DNA of 64,000 nucleotides. Origin: Euptelea pleiosperma. Taxonomy: Eukaryota; Streptophyta; Magnoliopsida; Ranunculales; Eupteleaceae. The notes below the pieces were generated by a model. That model searched no databases. It saw nothing but the letters and a program-made list of their open reading frames with translations, and had not been told where the DNA came from. The stretch covers positions 36,970,674 to 37,034,673 of the forward strand of contig CM068546.1 in NCBI GenBank assembly GCA_035048495.1, read 5' to 3'. Below are positions 36,131 through 47,938 of this stretch, piece by piece. The translations under genes were made by a program, and so were the position numbers. Numbering within the stretch: position 1 is the stretch's first letter; each line of letters starts with the position of its first letter.

Positions 36131-36370
36131 TTAAAAATGAGGTAATATTTCTTGTAATTTGTGGGGTTGCATTGGTGCAACTCTCTCAAGTGGGTTTCTT
36201 GCTAGGATTTCCTCAGAAGTTAATGGTGATGAGATGGGGAAGCATCCTTTAACGTACAGAAAGTGGAAAACCTGCTTTCTTTTTTTTGAAGAGATTTCCC
36301 CGAACACACCTTTCCTAAGCACTGGCTTGGCTGTCGCACCTGACTCGGGTTCCGTAGTTTCTGTCGACAT
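36131..36370 (-). CDS. Hypothetical 79-residue ORF, doubtful
   Basis: A minus-strand frame begins MSTETTEPESGATAKPVLRK, then GVFGEISSKKRKQ, and ends KLQEILPHF. The composition (acidic Ser/Thr-rich start, basic KKRK cluster, then SPLTSEEILARNP) looks more protein-like than neighbouring frames. I recognise no family. No TATA box or splice signals were assigned. A G/C homopolymer lies directly upstream at 36376-36386. It could be a gene fragment carried by a transposon, a decayed exon, or chance. Confidence 0.2.
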   Translation of the reverse strand: MSTETTEPESGATAKPVLRKGVFGEISSKKRKQVFHFLYVKGCFPISSPLTSEEILARNPLERVAPMQPHKLQEILPHF

Positions 36371-36589
36371 TTTAGGGGGGGGGGGACTTCAAACTTTGCA
36401 GTCCCCAAGGGACAGCGAATGTTATCCCTTCTCATCCATGTTTCAATTCCCACAAAGAACAAACAAACAGCAGCCAAGAAATCTTGGAAATGCCTTTTTT
36501 CATTCTCATGTTTCCTTGCACCCAAACACTCCCTTTATCATGAGAGTGGAAGTTTCTTTAGTTCTTGTAGTTTAGTACACTGATACAGT

Positions 36590-38015
36590 TAATGCCAAGG
36601 GCCATCATCTGATAACCATGTGCACCCACATGCTTGCATGTTTGCATAGATACCCCTTATCGCCTTGACTCGAACGATCGGTTTGTGATTTTTTTTTTTT
36701 TTCAATTTTATGAACAAGCAATTTGATCCCGAATTAATGTAGCCCAACAATTTAAACCTTGCTTTCGGTAAATTTGTTAGTTGTACCGAAAGCAAATCTA
36801 GTCGAGTAGACTGATTTGTCTCGATTGCGTCATAAATTTCATGCCACGACACTTTTAACTGTTGCTTACTTGAATCATTGGCTGGTAGAAGGCCATGACC
36901 ATTACTTTTGTGATCCTTTAAGATAATAACAACATCAAAAAGGTAGAGTGGAAGAAAAAATCCAAACCGGAAAAGGATCTGAGGATGAAAAGGGTGTCCC
37001 ATTCTCAACGTCGAGTAGTCGCATTAATCTTTTTGAGAGAGAAAGTGGGCAAATTGGCAAAAAAAAAAAAAAGTGGAAGATATATACATATATATATATA
37101 TCATGACATGGTGTGATACCCTAATGTCTACATCTAAAGGGACGACTCTACATAGTGGGTATCATTTTCATGTAAAAAAAATGTCCTGAAAAGATAAAAG
37201 GGAAGGTCAAAACAAGAGAGAAATCTCCAAAGGTACAAAGCACTAACATAAAGGGATTGTTGAACCTTCATTTGCACCATTGAAATATAAAAAAAAAAAA
37301 AAATTAAAAAAAAAGCACTAACCGTACCCCACCTTAAGGAGTTGAATTTTGATTGATGGTATGTGTTCTCATGACGATATGATATGTCGACATAATAGGC
37401 TCCAAGGCTGGCCATTCCTAATTATATATAGCCACCTTTTTTCTGGCCTAAGGGAGAGTTGTATAGACTCTAGTGATAAAAAAAACACACTAAGTGGCCC
37501 CCCCACCCATCAAGCATCTATAAAAGTCTAACATCTCACTGTAGATGTGGGGTTCATAATTCAAGTGCTATACCCCTAGTTAGCAAATCTCCGTTTAAAA
37601 CGCGTCTTTTTGAAAGAAAAACGAATCTCGATCATATTTTAAAAAAAATAAAAAATTACGGTGCTTTCAAAACATTGCAATAATAATAATAATAACTAAA
37701 TAAATAAATAACACTTAATATTCCGCAATCCAAATCAAAGCCGTAATTTTAGAATGAACATTATATGATCAATCCAATAAAAATTGACATATTGTCAACA
37801 AATAAAATTTGAATTGTCTATTGATATACGGTGTTCTTGATATCATCCGATTACTCTTGAAGGTCCTTGTTATGTGGCGATTTTTGGCGTTTCAACATTG
37901 AATTTTGGTGGACCTTTGACAGTAAAGGTAAATTTTTTCATTCATTCTTTTTATGGGACATTTGAAGGGGGGAATATTGAGGATTTCTTGCGATTAGAGT
38001 TTAGGGATGTAGAAC
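36590..38015. other. Intergenic DNA, nothing recognised
   Basis: AT-rich sequence with A-runs (37060, 37290) and a short TA microsatellite at 37081-37101. No gene is supported. Confidence 0.5.
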
Positions 38016-38019
38016 TCCA

Positions 38020-38615
38020 TCCAAATTGCAGGTTTCTAACTTGGTACGCGATTCGAGGAAGACTTTAGACTGTAGATTTTCTTTGGAAGAGAGTGGAGAA
38101 TATCAGTTGATTATTTGTTATTACAGTACAGATATACGTGGCTTGTTTGGAGAGGGTTATTCAAGAAGTTTGGGGTGTTATGGGTTGTTTCTAAGTCTCT
38201 TGAGGAGTTATTTTTTGCTTGGAGGGGGAAGGGGTTAGGTAGTCTTGGGAAAAGAATGTGGGCCTTGACTTGGTTGGAGGTTATTTGGGGATTGTGGAAG
38301 GAAAGGAATAATAGGATATTTGAGAGCGAAGTCTCAAAGCAGATAATCATGGAGAGACTAAAGCTTTGGTATATTTTTGGGTTAAGTTGTATGAAGGAAA
38401 GGCATCTCTTTTAAATTAAGATATCATTTTTAAATGGGGTGATTTGGTTAGTAGGGGAAGGGATTAGTGTTGGATTTGGGTTGGTTGGTAGGTATTGTAT
38501 TTCTCTTTTTTGTTCATGTTGTTATTGTTCTTCTTTGTAATTTTTTAGGTTGTTCAGTAGGCTTCCTTAGCCTCTGCAGGCCTCCTTCAATGAATCTTCA
38601 ATTATAAAAAAAAAA
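38020..38615 (+). mobile_element. LINE 3' fragment
   Basis: The plus strand encodes WLVWRGLFKKFGVLWVVSKS followed by LTWLEVIWGLWKERNNRIFE near 38268-38330, the classic C-terminal end of plant LINE ORF2 after the zinc-binding reverse-transcriptase domain. A pyrimidine-rich 3' region and an A-run at 38607-38618 close the element. The reverse transcriptase core is absent, so it is 5'-truncated. Confidence 0.8.
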
Positions 38616-38619
38616 AATT

Positions 38620-40665
38620 ACACATTTTTAATGTATTTTAAAAAAATGTATTATACTGCAAAATTCACATATTTTATGAAGAACCATATTATAGTGCTAT
38701 TAGATGTGTATTATGCTCATATTATTCTAGAATTATTGAAAAACTTGAATTCTAAATGCAAAAAATGCAAAAAAAATAAAAATTATACCTTTATTTATTA
38801 TTTGCCAAATTTTTAAAATTATTTCAAATGACAAATCCAAATTATACCAAAACTTTTTCCATACTGCATTTTTTTCCGTATGCTGAATTGCTGAGGGCCC
38901 ATTTGACAAATTAGTGGAAGTAAAAAAGTTGATTCTAAATTAAGTTGATAAATTAAAAGTTTGTTATTTGGAAGCAAATGTTCATTTGGTAAAGCACTGA
39001 CTTATAAGTTAAAAAAGTCAAAAGTTTATTTGGCATGTATTAAGTCAAAAAGTCATTTTCGTACAATTGTATTCATATCTTATTTTAATAAATTATTGAT
39101 AAGGACTATAACCATTATCATATATATTGAAATTAATATATATATTTAAGTAATAAATGATGCGGGTGGGTCATTTTTTGGGTAATTATTTTTGAAAAAA
39201 AACAACAGCATCCTTCCTTTATTTTTGAAAAAAAAAAAAAAAACAGCAGCACTTGACATAGGGAGTTGAAATGTTGGAGCCGGGGTAGGCGGTAGCCGGT
39301 TCCTCTCTCGGACACATGGCACAGCCCCAATGCGGGGTGAGACCATCATTTTCCTAAAGATTTTAGGATGCTGAATATACTTACTTTTCTAAATCTATAA
39401 AGTTAGCTTTTGTTAGTGATATACTGATTCAACTAATAATTTATAATTTGATATAGTAATTCAAAAACATTTATTACAGGAAAAAAATAAAAAAGATCAT
39501 TAATCCATAAAACTTATTATCAAAGGTATGTTTCAAATCATTAGTCTCAATTGAAGGAGGAATAAAAACCTGTCACTTTTATTTAAGATAAGGTGTCTTT
39601 TTCTTGTGAACAAATTTATGTAACTTAAGGGGATTATGCATCCCCGTTCCACGTGTATCGTGCTCATTGGCCTTACCAGATATATCTTAAAAAAATGTTT
39701 GGTAGTTCTGATATACAATTTACAAGGTTTTGATGCCTACAAGTAATGTTAGGCTCTGTCTGGAAATCTCATGTTTTCATGGACTAGCCCATTCAATAGT
39801 AATTTTCCGAATTATTTTCGAACCGAATGAATTTGACAAAAAAAAAAGGGATGAATCGAAAGTTCTTTTCAATTTTTGGGAAACGAATTGCGAGGATAGC
39901 GAAATTATTCTTGAATTACGCATTTATGATTATAAAGATCATTTTAGTAAGGCACATACAATGCTAAATTTTCTTTATTTATATACTTCTACCAACTTTT
40001 GAATGAATTTTGGAATGAAAAATCCGAAATATATACTCGAACTTTTACCGTACTCGATTCTTAAGGTATGTCGAATTGCTAACTATGACCTAGTCCTAAC
40101 CCATTTCTGATATGTAAGAACTAGTTCAGGGTTACAACTCCTTTTCAAAAAGCCAATTCTGGTCCTATTATAAGGGCAAACACAGGGTAGAAGAACTAAA
40201 AATGGACTGATCACGGTTGACCCCATTTTTTTGGGTTTCCAAACAGTCCCTTGTAATAGACTAGTAGGTGGCCCGTGCCCACGGCATTCCTCGACAAAAC
40301 GTTTATCAAAATTGGGTGTGAGTGGCTGAGATCCACCGTCCAGTTGGGGGATAAGATCTCGGCACTTCTTTATGAAGCCTATAAGAGGGGGAGACAACTT
40401 CCCTGTTTTGTTATATAGATATAAATCCTTTCGTGGTGATCCTTTGGGGGGTTTGAAAGGTTACCTCAACTTTAATGTGCATTTAACTAATGCAAAACTA
40501 GGTTAATGGGATTACCTATTGTTAAGACTAAAGTATAATAGTTTACTCAAAAAATGAGGGGACAGAGAGAGAGAAATATTTATGAATATTATTAAAAAGA
40601 GATTATATACGTATTAAAAAGAGATTATAAAAAAATATAAAATTCAATTAACTCAGTTATATATA
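38620..40665. other. AT-rich intergenic DNA
   Basis: No gene is supported. An open frame at 39730-40002 (with NFWETNCEDSEIILELRIYD) looks somewhat protein-like but was not recognised. A-runs at 39195-39242 break the region. Confidence 0.4.
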
Positions 40666-40669
40666 CTCC

Positions 40670-41190
40670 TGATTTATGCTACAAACCCATGTATTATTGC
40701 GAACTAAGGTTGAAGAAAGGGGTACTTTTATCATTTTAAAATTATTAGTTAATTTGAATCAATGATAGTCATAGACGATAGACTGGGTCATGGGGTATGT
40801 CAAATTTCAAAGATACTGAGGGGTTAGAAATTCCCTTCTCTAGTAAAAAATGTACACAATGTCCCAATATGACCAATATTTATCTATACTACTTTAAAGC
40901 CAAAACCGAGATTGGGGCATGCCCCTTCACACGGGCTTCACAAAACGCTCACCTATGCATAGCTTTTTGTTGTAAACCTACATATTCTTGTGAACTAAGG
41001 TTGAAGAATATGATATTTTTATCATTCTAAAAAATTGAATAAACGACGATCATAGATGATGGACCAAGTCATGGGGTATGTCATATTTCAAAGATAATGA
41101 GAGGTTATAAAGCCCCTATTTTAAAACCAAAACTGGGGTTGGGCATGCCCCTTCACACGGGCTTCACAAGACACTCATCTACCTAGAGCA
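40670..41190. repeat. Two-copy direct repeat, period about 226-230 bp
   Basis: GAACTAAGGTTGAAGAA, GTCATGGGGTATGTCA, TTTCAAAGATA and GCCCCTTCACACGGGCTTCA occur in the same order in both copies. The last phrase starts at 40921 and 41147. The GGGGTATGTCA phrase links the unit to the GACATACCCC foldback family. Confidence 0.7.
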
Positions 41191-41480
41191 AAACTTTGAT
41201 AATGGAGGTCCATCATCAACATTGATGATGGACGACTGTGTGGGCTGTGTGGCACACTCTTATAGACTACTGACCATGTGGATGTTTGGCCCATTTCTAG
41301 GTAGACCAACATGCCATATTAAAATCAGCCTGATTAGTGATTTGTAACCTTTTGATCTGAGTAACCCGAATAATGCTTAAAATCAATGGTTAAAAATAAA
41401 CCATGGAAAAGACTCAAGAATTACTAAGAGTGTGCAAAGTGGCTCAAATTGTTATCCATCATCAACGTTGATGAGGCCCC
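41186..41480. mobile_element. GAGCAAAACTT MITE family copy
   Basis: It starts GAGCAAAACTTTGATAATGG, then CATCATCAACATTGATGATG and GACCATGTGGATGTTTGGCC. The right side has inverted ATGGATAACAATTTGAGCC and CATCATCAACGTTGATGAGG. The end of the right arm is lost. Confidence 0.6.
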
Positions 41481-42445
41481 TACGATAACTCACATTTGTT
41501 TGTAGGGTGCGTGTTTTGTTGGGGCATAGTTGAACATAATGATAGCGTATACGCGAAAATGAAGACTTGCAAGAAGAGGTATTAAGTAGTGGTTTTGATA
41601 AATTCCTTCGCGTACGGTTTAAGGTAAAAGGACTCCCCCTTATATATATATATTTTTGCATATTTTTGTCAATTTCTTGAGGATTCGCTTTCAGTTTCTC
41701 CTCATAAAGCAAGCCAAACAACAACAACAGCCACACAGATGTATGACGAAATGCTGTGGCAAGTAACCGCCCAACAGTATATACCCGTTCACATTGTGTA
41801 AGGTGCACGAGAGAGAAATGTTTTGCTGCCTTCGCTGTCATTGTTGCATTGTAATTATGCACGCCACTCTTCTGGCTGATTTTTGGTGTTCAGGTCCATC
41901 AAGGCTGGACCAAACATTCAGGACGCTTTTACGTGACCAAGAATACCACGACAAGAGGATTACCTAGTCCAAAACGCTGACCATATTCAAAGATCCTTAA
42001 CCATCTGATTTATCAACTCTTGCGCATTGTTAGCACAACCCATAAAGTTAGATAGATCGGATGGCTATGACTGAATGAAAGATGGACTTCGGCCATAAGA
42101 GATCTCCTTAAGTGGGTCCCTCTTATGTACTAAGTTTACGATGCGTAACACAAGAAAATACCTCAAATATTTAGTAGAAGACACGTTGAGAACTACAAGT
42201 CAAAAGAGTGCATGCTCATAGCTAGGTATTTTATCAGTAAGGTGGTGTGAACTGAGAGATACCAAATATATACTAAAATACATATTACAAAGGTCCATGA
42301 AGAGATTTGATGTGAAGTAAAGACGGCATTAATTAATGAAGTGTGTGTGAAAGCGGGAGGGGGGGAAGCGAATCCAAAACATAAAATATTAAAATACCAA
42401 TTTTTTATTTTTTTTTTTACTGTAAAGTCACTTCCATTATTGGGT
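41481..42445. other. Intergenic DNA
   Basis: No supported gene. A MITE fragment lies near 41876-41940 (GATTTTTGGTGTTCAGGTCC and ACCAAACATTCA). The long minus-strand frame at 41452-41862 has no recognised domain. Confidence 0.4.
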
Positions 42446-43116
42446 AGGGAGGTGATATATCCAGGCCCCTTTTACTAGTTAGGTAAATATGTCCTTTTTG
42501 GGTGTTTTAGTAACACCTCCCTGAAATTTAAAAGTAATTAGTAATACCCCCTTTATATTTTCAAATTTTAGTAGTACCCTGCTTGACCTAGTTTAACCAG
42601 CATTTGATTAATGTTTGAACGTGACATATATGCATCATGCGCATGTTAATGCATTTATGAAAAGATCATAATATTGGAGGCCAGATCAGTGGGCTCCGAT
42701 CCCGATCGATCCGATACAGAATGGAATCAATTCTCCTTGCCCGAGACAAAGTGAGATTTCTTTGGGAAACAGTGATCTCTAGGCGAGACAATCCATTTTT
42801 GGATCGGATCGCAGGGGGTGTGGTGCGCTTCAATCTCGAAGACTTCAAACTATGGTTTTAAGTCCGTTTTATCTTAATTCAACCATTGTTAAACTAGGTC
42901 AAGGAGAGTAATATATCTTAAAGTTTAAAAGTATAAGGGGGTATTACTAATTACTTCCAAAATTTAAGGGGGTGTTACTAAAATACATTTTTTTCTTAGG
43001 TTTACATTAACAGCTCTTAAATACCAATATATTTTTTATGAGTAAATTGGATATATAGTTGTCCAATATATGGAAATAGGCAATAAAGGGGGCCTGGAAA
43101 TATCACCTGGGAATAG
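42446..43116. mobile_element. Two-tier foldback element
   Basis: Outer arms: GGTGATATATCCAGGCCCCT (42451) and inverted GGTGATATTTCCAGGCCCCC (43107). Inner arms: TTTTAGTAACACCTCCCTGA with AAAGTAATTAGTAATACCCC, and their inverse at 42930-42990. The inner pair also shares TTGACCTAGTTTAA. It may be one long foldback or one element nested in another. No protein is encoded. Confidence 0.6.
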
Positions 43117-43500
43117 GGTTTTCCGTACTAATAAAGCATTTTTTTTTTTTATGGGCACTCATATATAGGGAATTTTTTATAAGATTTTTTTTTCTTTAAT
43201 CAGACTTAAAATAATATTAGGTGGGGATGAACCTCATACCCTAGTGATCATGAGTCATGACCCAAGTGCCTCGACATGGGGGCCATAGGTTTGATCACAA
43301 CTTCCAAGAAAAAAAAATTATGTTCTTGGTGTGCTCCACCAAACCCTAATTTACTCTTCCTCAATCTTCTACGTATGAAGTTATGAACCTTAAAAGGTTG
43401 ATGATGCATATAATAAGCTTGCTTTTGTGAAGCTCTAGCTCCAAAATAATTTTCCTCAAAACATAATAGACTTATGAGATATTATAGTTAGGCAACCAAC
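43117..43500. other. Upstream region of nicotianamine synthase
   Basis: T- and A-rich sequence with no repeat boundary or recognisable regulatory motif. CACGTG is absent. Confidence 0.4.
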
Positions 43501-43537
43501 TCTCTCTCTCTCCTTCTCCCTATTTCTCTCTCTCTCT
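43501..43537 (+). repeat. CT microsatellite in NAS promoter
   Basis: Two CT runs are separated by CTTCTCCCTATTT, about 160-190 bp before the start codon. Confidence 0.8.
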
Positions 43538-43562
43538 ACATGTGGGCCCCACTAGTCGTGTT

Positions 43563-43572
43563 CATAAATAAA
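43563..43572 (+). promoter_or_regulatory. Probable TATA box of nicotianamine synthase
   Basis: CATAAATAAAG lies about 120 bp before the ATG, which would give a 5' UTR of about 95 nt. It is the best TATA-like match between the CT runs and the start codon. Confidence 0.4.
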
Positions 43573-43691
43573 GACCCCCTTTGGAGGGTTGGAGGGTGTC
43601 TCATAGTCTGAAGAGAGGTTGTGTTTTTCAATACCTTTGGAAGGGCGTGTGTGTGGAGAGAGTACAACTCCCTTAACCTCATAGTGTCGAC

Positions 43692-44648
43692 ATGGGTTGC
43701 CAGGAAGAGATGTTAGTACAAAAAGTTTGTGAGATCTATGACAACATTTCAAGCTTAGAAAGCCTGAAGCCTTCCAAGGATGTCAACATGCTCTTCACCC
43801 AACTTGTACTCACATGCATGCCACCAAATCCGATTGATGTTACCAAGTTATGCAAGAGAGTCCAAGAAATCCGTTCTAAGCTAATTAGACTCTGTGGGGA
43901 AGCTGAAGGCCTCCTTGAGACCCATTTTTCTACCCTCTTAGCTTCCTTTGACACCCCACTTGACCATATTCACATCTTCCCTTACTACTCCAATTACCTC
44001 AAGCTTAGTCATTTGGAGTTCACAATACTCAGTAACCATACCACCCATGTCCCTAGCCGAGTCGCCTTCGTCGGTTCCGGTCCCCTCCCCCTTACGTCCA
44101 TTGTTTTGGCCTCGTATCACCTTAGGACCACATCCTTCCATAACTACGACATCGATCCTTTAGCCAATTCCATGGCCCTCAACTTGGTCTTGTCTGATCC
44201 TGACTTATCGAAACGAATGTTCTTTCACAATACCGATATCATGGATGTGTCCAATGGATTGTGGGACTATGAAGTCGTTTTCTTGGCTGCTCTTGTTGGT
44301 ATGGACAAGGAGGAGAAAGCTCGAGTCATAGATCATTTAGCAAAGTACATGGCACCTGGGGCCATTCTGATGCTTAGGAGCGCCCACGGTGCGCGTGGAT
44401 TCCTCTATCCAATTGTTGACCCGTGTGACCTCCGAGGCTTTGAGGTTCTCTCCGTTTTTCATCCGTCCGACGAGGTGATTAATTCGGTTATAATCGCGCG
44501 TAAATATCCGACACCCCTTCATTCAGTACTGGACCAGGGACTTGGTCCCATAATACTACCTAGTAAATGTTCCGAGATTCAAACCTTCAATCCCCTCAAC
44601 CATGGAAACATGATTGAAGAGTTGGCAATTGAGGAGCAACTCACTTGA
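43692..44648 (+). CDS. NAS: Nicotianamine synthase
   Basis: A 318-residue intronless ORF, the normal size and structure for the family. The enzyme condenses three S-adenosylmethionine molecules into nicotianamine, which chelates iron, zinc, copper and nickel for transport within the plant. The methyltransferase-like fold is visible: RVAFVGSGPLPLTSIVLA (residues 123-140) is the AdoMet-binding glycine loop. FHNYDIDPLANSMALNL (149-165) and VVFLAALVGM (195-204) are core strands. HGARGFLYPIVDP (232-244) is a conserved family block. The N-terminal helical domain (1 to about 115) is also typical. The C-terminus is diverged, as usual. ATG at 43692 is the first ATG of this frame and follows a plausible leader. 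Expression is usually iron-regulated, but no defined iron-response element was seen here. Confidence 0.96.
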   Translation: MGCQEEMLVQKVCEIYDNISSLESLKPSKDVNMLFTQLVLTCMPPNPIDVTKLCKRVQEIRSKLIRLCGEAEGLLETHFSTLLASFDTPLDHIHIFPYYSNYLKLSHLEFTILSNHTTHVPSRVAFVGSGPLPLTSIVLASYHLRTTSFHNYDIDPLANSMALNLVLSDPDLSKRMFFHNTDIMDVSNGLWDYEVVFLAALVGMDKEEKARVIDHLAKYMAPGAILMLRSAHGARGFLYPIVDPCDLRGFEVLSVFHPSDEVINSVIIARKYPTPLHSVLDQGLGPIILPSKCSEIQTFNPLNHGNMIEELAIEEQLT

Positions 44649-45186
44649 ATTCTCATGGAAGATTAGATCTTTTAATTGTTTTTTCTAAATTTTTATGCAT
44701 GTCTAACTCATTATGTACTTGCATATCATGTTTCCAGTTTTATGTTTTCGCATCTTAAATTCACAAGAAATAAAAAGGACCCAGCCACTTTTTTATCTGT
44801 TTTTTTTTTCTTCATCTTTTGATTTAGTGGGAAAATTTCTATAAAAGAAATGTCAAAGTTATGTGTCAGCCAACAATGATGGATGCATCATGGATGTTAC
44901 CCTACTTCATGCTCAAGGTGTGTCTTATTGTGTGAATTTGACAAGAAAGATGGGGTGTGTATGTTTTTTGTTAGTTTCCTTCCGAGGGTAGGCTCACGTA
45001 GGCCTAGCAACAAATTTACTATCTATAGAAATGTAGCTTGCACGATTCATACTGGTCTTTAATGCCCTAACCAGACGGTTCAGAGTTTTAGCATGGGTGT
45101 AAACAGACGTGTCATTGTAGATTTTCCTTCAGTATAGCCGTTTTCTCCATTTCCCCACATATATCATTTTGGATAATTCCATCCCA
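44649..45186. other. 3' flank of nicotianamine synthase
   Basis: Probable 3' UTR with AATAAA-like GAAATAAAAAGG at about 44767. Beyond it there is no supported gene. Confidence 0.4.
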
Positions 45187-45430
45187 AAAGGGGTGTTTGG
45201 TTGCAACAGTGAATTCGATCGACTAGAGATATTGGGGTGCCGGTGTAAACTATCTTTTTTTGGAGAATACATTTACACCCAAATATGCACAACAAATGGG
45301 CTTTTTTTTTTTGCGCGTTTTTGTGCGTTTTGTGGGTGTAAGTGCATTCTTTTGGAAAAGATGGTTTACACTTATATCCCACTACCTCTATTTGAATAAA
45401 GTTATCATGGCAATCAAACATCCCCTTTTC
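45187..45430. mobile_element. GGGGTGTTTGGTTGC MITE
   Basis: The ends are AAAAGGGGTGTTTGGTTGCA and inverted AAAAGGGGATGTTTGATTGC. Inner arms GGTGTAAAC...TTTACACCC and TGGGTGTAAGTGC...GTTTACACTTATA also pair. Frames on both strands here belong to the element. Confidence 0.7.
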
Positions 45431-46040
45431 TTTCAATCTCTTTTATTTTTTACACATTTTTGTGTCCGTCCATCTTGGTTATACCTTGCTATCACATCTC
45501 ACTTTTGTCACGTCATCTCTAGAATTTTATGTAGGTAATGGGAAAAAAAAATGTGTGGGGGTGGATAGAGAAGATATGAGGAGTACAATGACTGTAGCTC
45601 CTCAGTAGTTTTTTTCCTTTCTGAGTGTAGATTTCGAATTTTTAGTTGTCAGGTGTTGTTCTGCAAACTAGGAGGACCACTCTACATATTATCTTTTATT
45701 TCTTTACTGAAGCAAAAGTTTAGTTTGTTGTATGAACCTGTTCTTGGTAGATGATTTTGCCTGGTTGTTGTCGTGGAGCTAACAAATGAATGGATAGACT
45801 TCATGACAACAATTAAATTGTTGGCTGACCATCGCATCTACCCACCTTGTCATATTTCTAGTCAGTGATCTCCTGATCGATGAAAGACAAGACATGTAAC
45901 AGATTTTTTATTTGTGTTTGACACTGCAACCAATACCTTGATGATCATATTTCTACTGGTTGATCTCAACCATACCCGCTTTTGTTAGTTCTCTTGAGAT
46001 TCTTGAATGAATTAATGATGTCTACAGATTGCTACTGTGT
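45431..46040. other. Intergenic DNA, nothing recognised
   Basis: No gene, repeat or retroelement was identified. Confidence 0.4.
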
Positions 46041-46760
46041 GCATAACAGGACCCTAAGAAGGAAGCTATGCGGGCTTGTGAGCTATCGTGTGTGTGTGTG
46101 TGTGTGTGTGTTTGTTGGAAATGGGAGATTGCTGTAATTTTGTGTGTGTGTGTCATGTTGTGCATAACAGGACCCTAAGAAGGAAGTTAGGAGGCTATGT
46201 GGGATTGTGTAAGTTCATAACTTAGGTTTGCTGCATTTTTTATTGTTGCGGTCCATCATGTGTGTGTGTGTTTTTTTTTTTTTTTTGATAAGTCAAAAAA
46301 ATGTGATTAAAAGAAGGAGATCGAGCAGATCTCAAAGTACAAAAGGAGAAGAAAATAGAAAAAGAAGATAACAATCAAACTATCTAGACAACAAAGCTTC
46401 GAATCTAAACACCATTTCAGAAAAGAAACAACCCCTCATCTCATGTGAGATACTTCCCCAACTGTAAAGGGAAGCCTTGATGCTAATTATTGTATCCTGA
46501 AGTGTGCCTTCTTCTCCTCTGAATATCCTTCTATTTCTTTCCCATCACAATCCCCATATGACTGCATACGGTATCATCCTCTATATAGTTTTGTGTTATT
46601 TTGGGGTTGGGAGATTGTAGTTATTTTGTGTGTGTGTGTGTGTGTTGGGGTTGGGAGATTGCGTTTATCTTGTTTGTGTGTGTGTGTGTGTGTGTGTGTT
46701 GGGGTTGGGAGATTGAGTTTATCTTGTTTTTGTGTGTGTGTGTGTGTGTGGGGATATTGT
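46041..46760. repeat. GT-rich minisatellite region with local duplications
   Basis: GTGCATAACAGGACCCTAAG occurs near 46039 and 46159. Pure GT runs occur near 46088-46111, 46142-46153, 46258-46270, 46627-46644, 46675-46700 and 46731-46750. GGGGTTGGGAGATTG recurs three times (about 46602, 46648 and 46701), forming a minisatellite of about 50 bp. A LINE tail splits the array. The open frame at 46593-46805 is a translation of the repeat. Confidence 0.8.
46271..46580 (-). mobile_element. LINE 3' tail inserted in GT repeat
   Basis: The minus strand encodes ERNRRIFRGEEGTLQDTIIS, then LYSWGSISHEMRGCF and FRFEALLSR, ending in a stop and a tail. The plus-strand T-run at 46271-46286 is the poly-A tail. 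It is a short 5'-truncated copy. Confidence 0.8.
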
Positions 46761-47938
46761 AGTAATTGGGCAATTATTTTTCATTTTTGCATTTATCACA
46801 GATGACAAACTTCTCTGCCATTCCTTGGAAAACATTTTCTGTAACCTTAATTAGGCAATGTATGGTGATCAACAAAAAGTTTTACAGAAAAAGGATTTGT
46901 GTGTTAGAAAGTGTTGATACAGAAAAAGTTTTATTTTGTGGAAAAGATTCTTGGTAGGACAATTATTCATTGCAAGGGTAACCAGTGGTTGGAGCTGTTG
47001 ATACAAGCTCAACATTATTACATTTGTGTAAGTTTTTTTAATTTACTTGTTTTAATAGTAATTAACTAATTATGTACACTTATTATAGTTCCATCGATTT
47101 CTTGTCTGCAACCCTAAAGAATTAATGCCTGCTTTTGATTTCATGTGTTCAATTATATTCGAGAATTGGGCATCTTCAAGAACTCATCACAAGCTTGTGC
47201 TGAGTGCTTCATGGAACTAGATAATGCTGGGTCGCCATTGCCGATCTTTGGTAGTACTAGTATGATACTTACTGTCACAAGAAATTACATGCATTTTTCT
47301 ATTTACCAGCAATAAAGGCGATAGTAGAGCTCATTTCTTTTTCTGGCTTCTTTTTCGAAGATTCTTGGAGGAGAAAAATAAGTGGTTTACTGGCCCAGTT
47401 TGGATAATACATAAAGAACATCTACATTACTTGGAAACAATATTGTAAATTACATAAAGAATACAATGAAATACACATTTCAGCACCAAAATCCTACTTC
47501 TGTACACAAATGGAGCCTATTAAGCTTATCTTTGTGTCATAAAGCATCACTAAACCTGGGGGAGCATGCACACACTTCACCAACCTCTTTTCTTATTACT
47601 GAGAGTTCTTCTTAGCAGTCTCTAATGAAACGATTATCGTGTAACTTTTTCAGTTTAAATTTATCTTGGAAGGCAGGGTCAACAAGCATGATGAGTCCAT
47701 GAACAACTCCAGTGCAGTCAAATTCAGCTATACAAAGTTACCACCCCTGATTCCCCTCCTAAGCAATCAATAACATGTTGGATGTTGCATCTTCCTATAC
47801 CCCATCCATCACCAACAAAAAGTCAAGCTATGATATGTTTAAATTGCAAACCGAAAAAAACCAAAATGGGGTTCCTTGTTGCAATTCTTACCAATTTCCT
47901 GTGACACCCACATAACTACCAGCCCACTTATCTATGGT
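46761..47938. other. Intergenic DNA and 3' flank of the PPR gene
   Basis: No supported gene. The part nearest 47938 is the probable 3' UTR of the minus-strand PPR gene. Confidence 0.4.

Noticed and set aside
36159..36575. 138-residue plus-strand frame
   Set aside because: It overlaps a more protein-like minus-strand frame, crosses a G-homopolymer and has no recognised domain.
39730..40002. Open frame with NFWETNCEDSEIILELRIYD, considered as organelle-derived DNA
   Set aside because: I could not tie it to any plastid or mitochondrial gene, and the flanks are ordinary AT-rich nuclear repeats.
43736..44522. Minus-strand and alternate frames over nicotianamine synthase
   Set aside because: They are shadows of the 318-residue enzyme frame.
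46593..46805. 70-residue VCVCVCV-rich frame
   Set aside because: It is a translation of the GT minisatellite.
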